DNA of 6,236 nucleotides, from the NCBI GenBank assembly GCA_028275425.1, contig JAPWUT010000108.1, forward strand, positions 1-6,236, given 5' to 3'. The DNA is from Anaerolineae bacterium. GTDB lineage: Bacteria; Chloroflexota; Anaerolineae; SpSt-600. The notes beneath the pieces were generated by a model. That model had not been told where the DNA came from and searched no databases. It saw only the letters and a list, made by a program, of their open reading frames with translations. This document shows, piece after piece, positions 5,772 through 6,236 of this stretch (position 1 is the stretch's first letter; each line of letters opens with the position of its first letter). A program made the position numbers and the translations under genes.

Positions 5772-6236
5772 TCAAAAGCTCTGACAGCCATTATCGGCGC
5801 GGAGAATTATCCCACCGCCTAAAAGCTCATCATCCCTGTAGAAAACTACCGCCTGGCCAGGAGCTGCTCCTATTACCGGCTCCTTGAACACTACCTTCAC
5901 TTTCCCTTCCCCCAAAGGGTAAACCACAGCCTCCTTTTCCGGAGCACGGTAGCGAACGCGAGCTTTGACCTCAATCGGCTCGCTGGGGAAATGTCCGGAG
6001 ATAAAGTTGGTTTCCCCGGCTATAAGCTCTCTCTGCCCTTGCTCCTCCATCGTGCCCACTATCAAAGCATTCCGTTCCACATCTTTGTCCAAGACGTAAA
6101 GCCGTTTTCCGTAAGGGATGCCGAGGCCGAAACGCTGCCCTACAGTGTAAAGGGGCAAGCCCTTGTGGGTGCCCAATAGGCGGCCCTTCGTATCGTAGAT
6201 AGGGCCAGGGCGAAGTGCTTCGGGAGCGTAAAGGCG
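5772..6236 (-). CDS. mnmA: tRNA-specific 2-thiouridylase MnmA, C-terminal part (5' end outside window)
   Basis: The last 154 residues of MnmA, which thiolates U34 in the anticodon of Lys, Glu and Gln tRNAs using ATP and a persulfide sulfur donor. The frame is open to the window edge; reading before the TTG at 6176 adds RLYAPEALRPGPIYDTKGRL, which matches the family's PGPIVD segment and shows the gene is cut, not short. Visible family marks are PGPI (10-13), GTHKG (22-26), YTVGQRFGLGIP (30-41) and, near the end, PGQAVVFY and ELLGGGII, which belong to the C-terminal beta-barrel. The PP-loop and both catalytic cysteines should lie upstream, outside the window. The end after GGGII is a short tail, LRADNGCQSF. 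The stop TGA is about 12 nt from the repeat array. Confidence 0.94.
   Translation of the reverse strand, partial: RLYAPEALRPGPIYDTKGRLLGTHKGLPLYTVGQRFGLGIPYGKRLYVLDKDVERNALIVGTMEEQGQRELIAGETNFISGHFPSEPIEVKARVRYRAPEKEAVVYPLGEGKVKVVFKEPVIGAAPGQAVVFYRDDELLGGGIILRADNGCQSF

Noticed and set aside
5238..5775. Overlapping minus-strand open frames of 82-127 codons across the repeats
   Set aside because: They translate the repeat itself; with a period of about 151 bp each copy is read in another frame, giving Pro/Trp-rich peptides with no domain and no ribosome binding site.
5130..5887. Plus-strand open frames over the array (96, 81 and 134 codons)
   Set aside because: Same repeat read in the other direction; the last one also runs into the mnmA antisense strand. 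The openness comes from GC-rich repeat sequence.
5772..6176. A separate small 134-residue gene starting at TTG 6176
   Set aside because: The frame continues upstream with MnmA-specific sequence to the window edge, so this is only the end of a larger gene.

Overview
The window looks like chromosomal DNA of a bacterium, most likely Chloroflexota (Anaerolineae-like). The main clue is that the secreted protease ends in FLPLVLKG, a C-terminal tail I associate with exported proteins of that group. This placement is an inference from one motif plus general gene style, not a proof. All genes lie on the minus strand, so transcription runs from high to low coordinates.

Layout in the direction of transcription: (1) 6236-5772, the last 154 codons of mnmA, a tRNA 2-thiouridylase cut by the window edge. 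(2) 5759-5152, a gene-free stretch filled by four tandem copies of a 150-154 bp GC-rich, multi-hairpin repeat. (3) 5123-5074, a compact promoter region with a clear TATAAT box, an inverted repeat lying over the -35 box and a 12-bp perfect palindrome just upstream. (4) 5043-3739, asnS, starting at a GTG behind a strong AGGAGG. (5) 3726-2767, a short-chain (SDR) nucleotide-sugar enzyme of the GDP-6-deoxy-mannose reductase type. (6) 2770-1529, a subtilisin-family (S8) protease with a prodomain but no signal peptide. (7) 1521-1, a second, exported S8 protease with signal peptide, I9-type prodomain, thermitase-like catalytic domain and a C-terminal beta domain.

Genes 4-7 are packed with gaps of 12, -4 and 7 nt, so they probably form one transcript starting at the asnS promoter. 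The content is mixed: a housekeeping tRNA synthetase, one step of deoxyhexose (surface glycan) synthesis and two proteases with different predicted locations. Nothing in the sequence shows a shared pathway.

The least explained parts are the repeat array and the symmetric elements around the asnS promoter. The repeat units fall into two subtypes (two copies each), and one hairpin keeps its pairing through G-U wobbles only when read as minus-strand RNA. I do not see a recognisable new defence or mobile system, CRISPR array, tRNA, rRNA or transposase.
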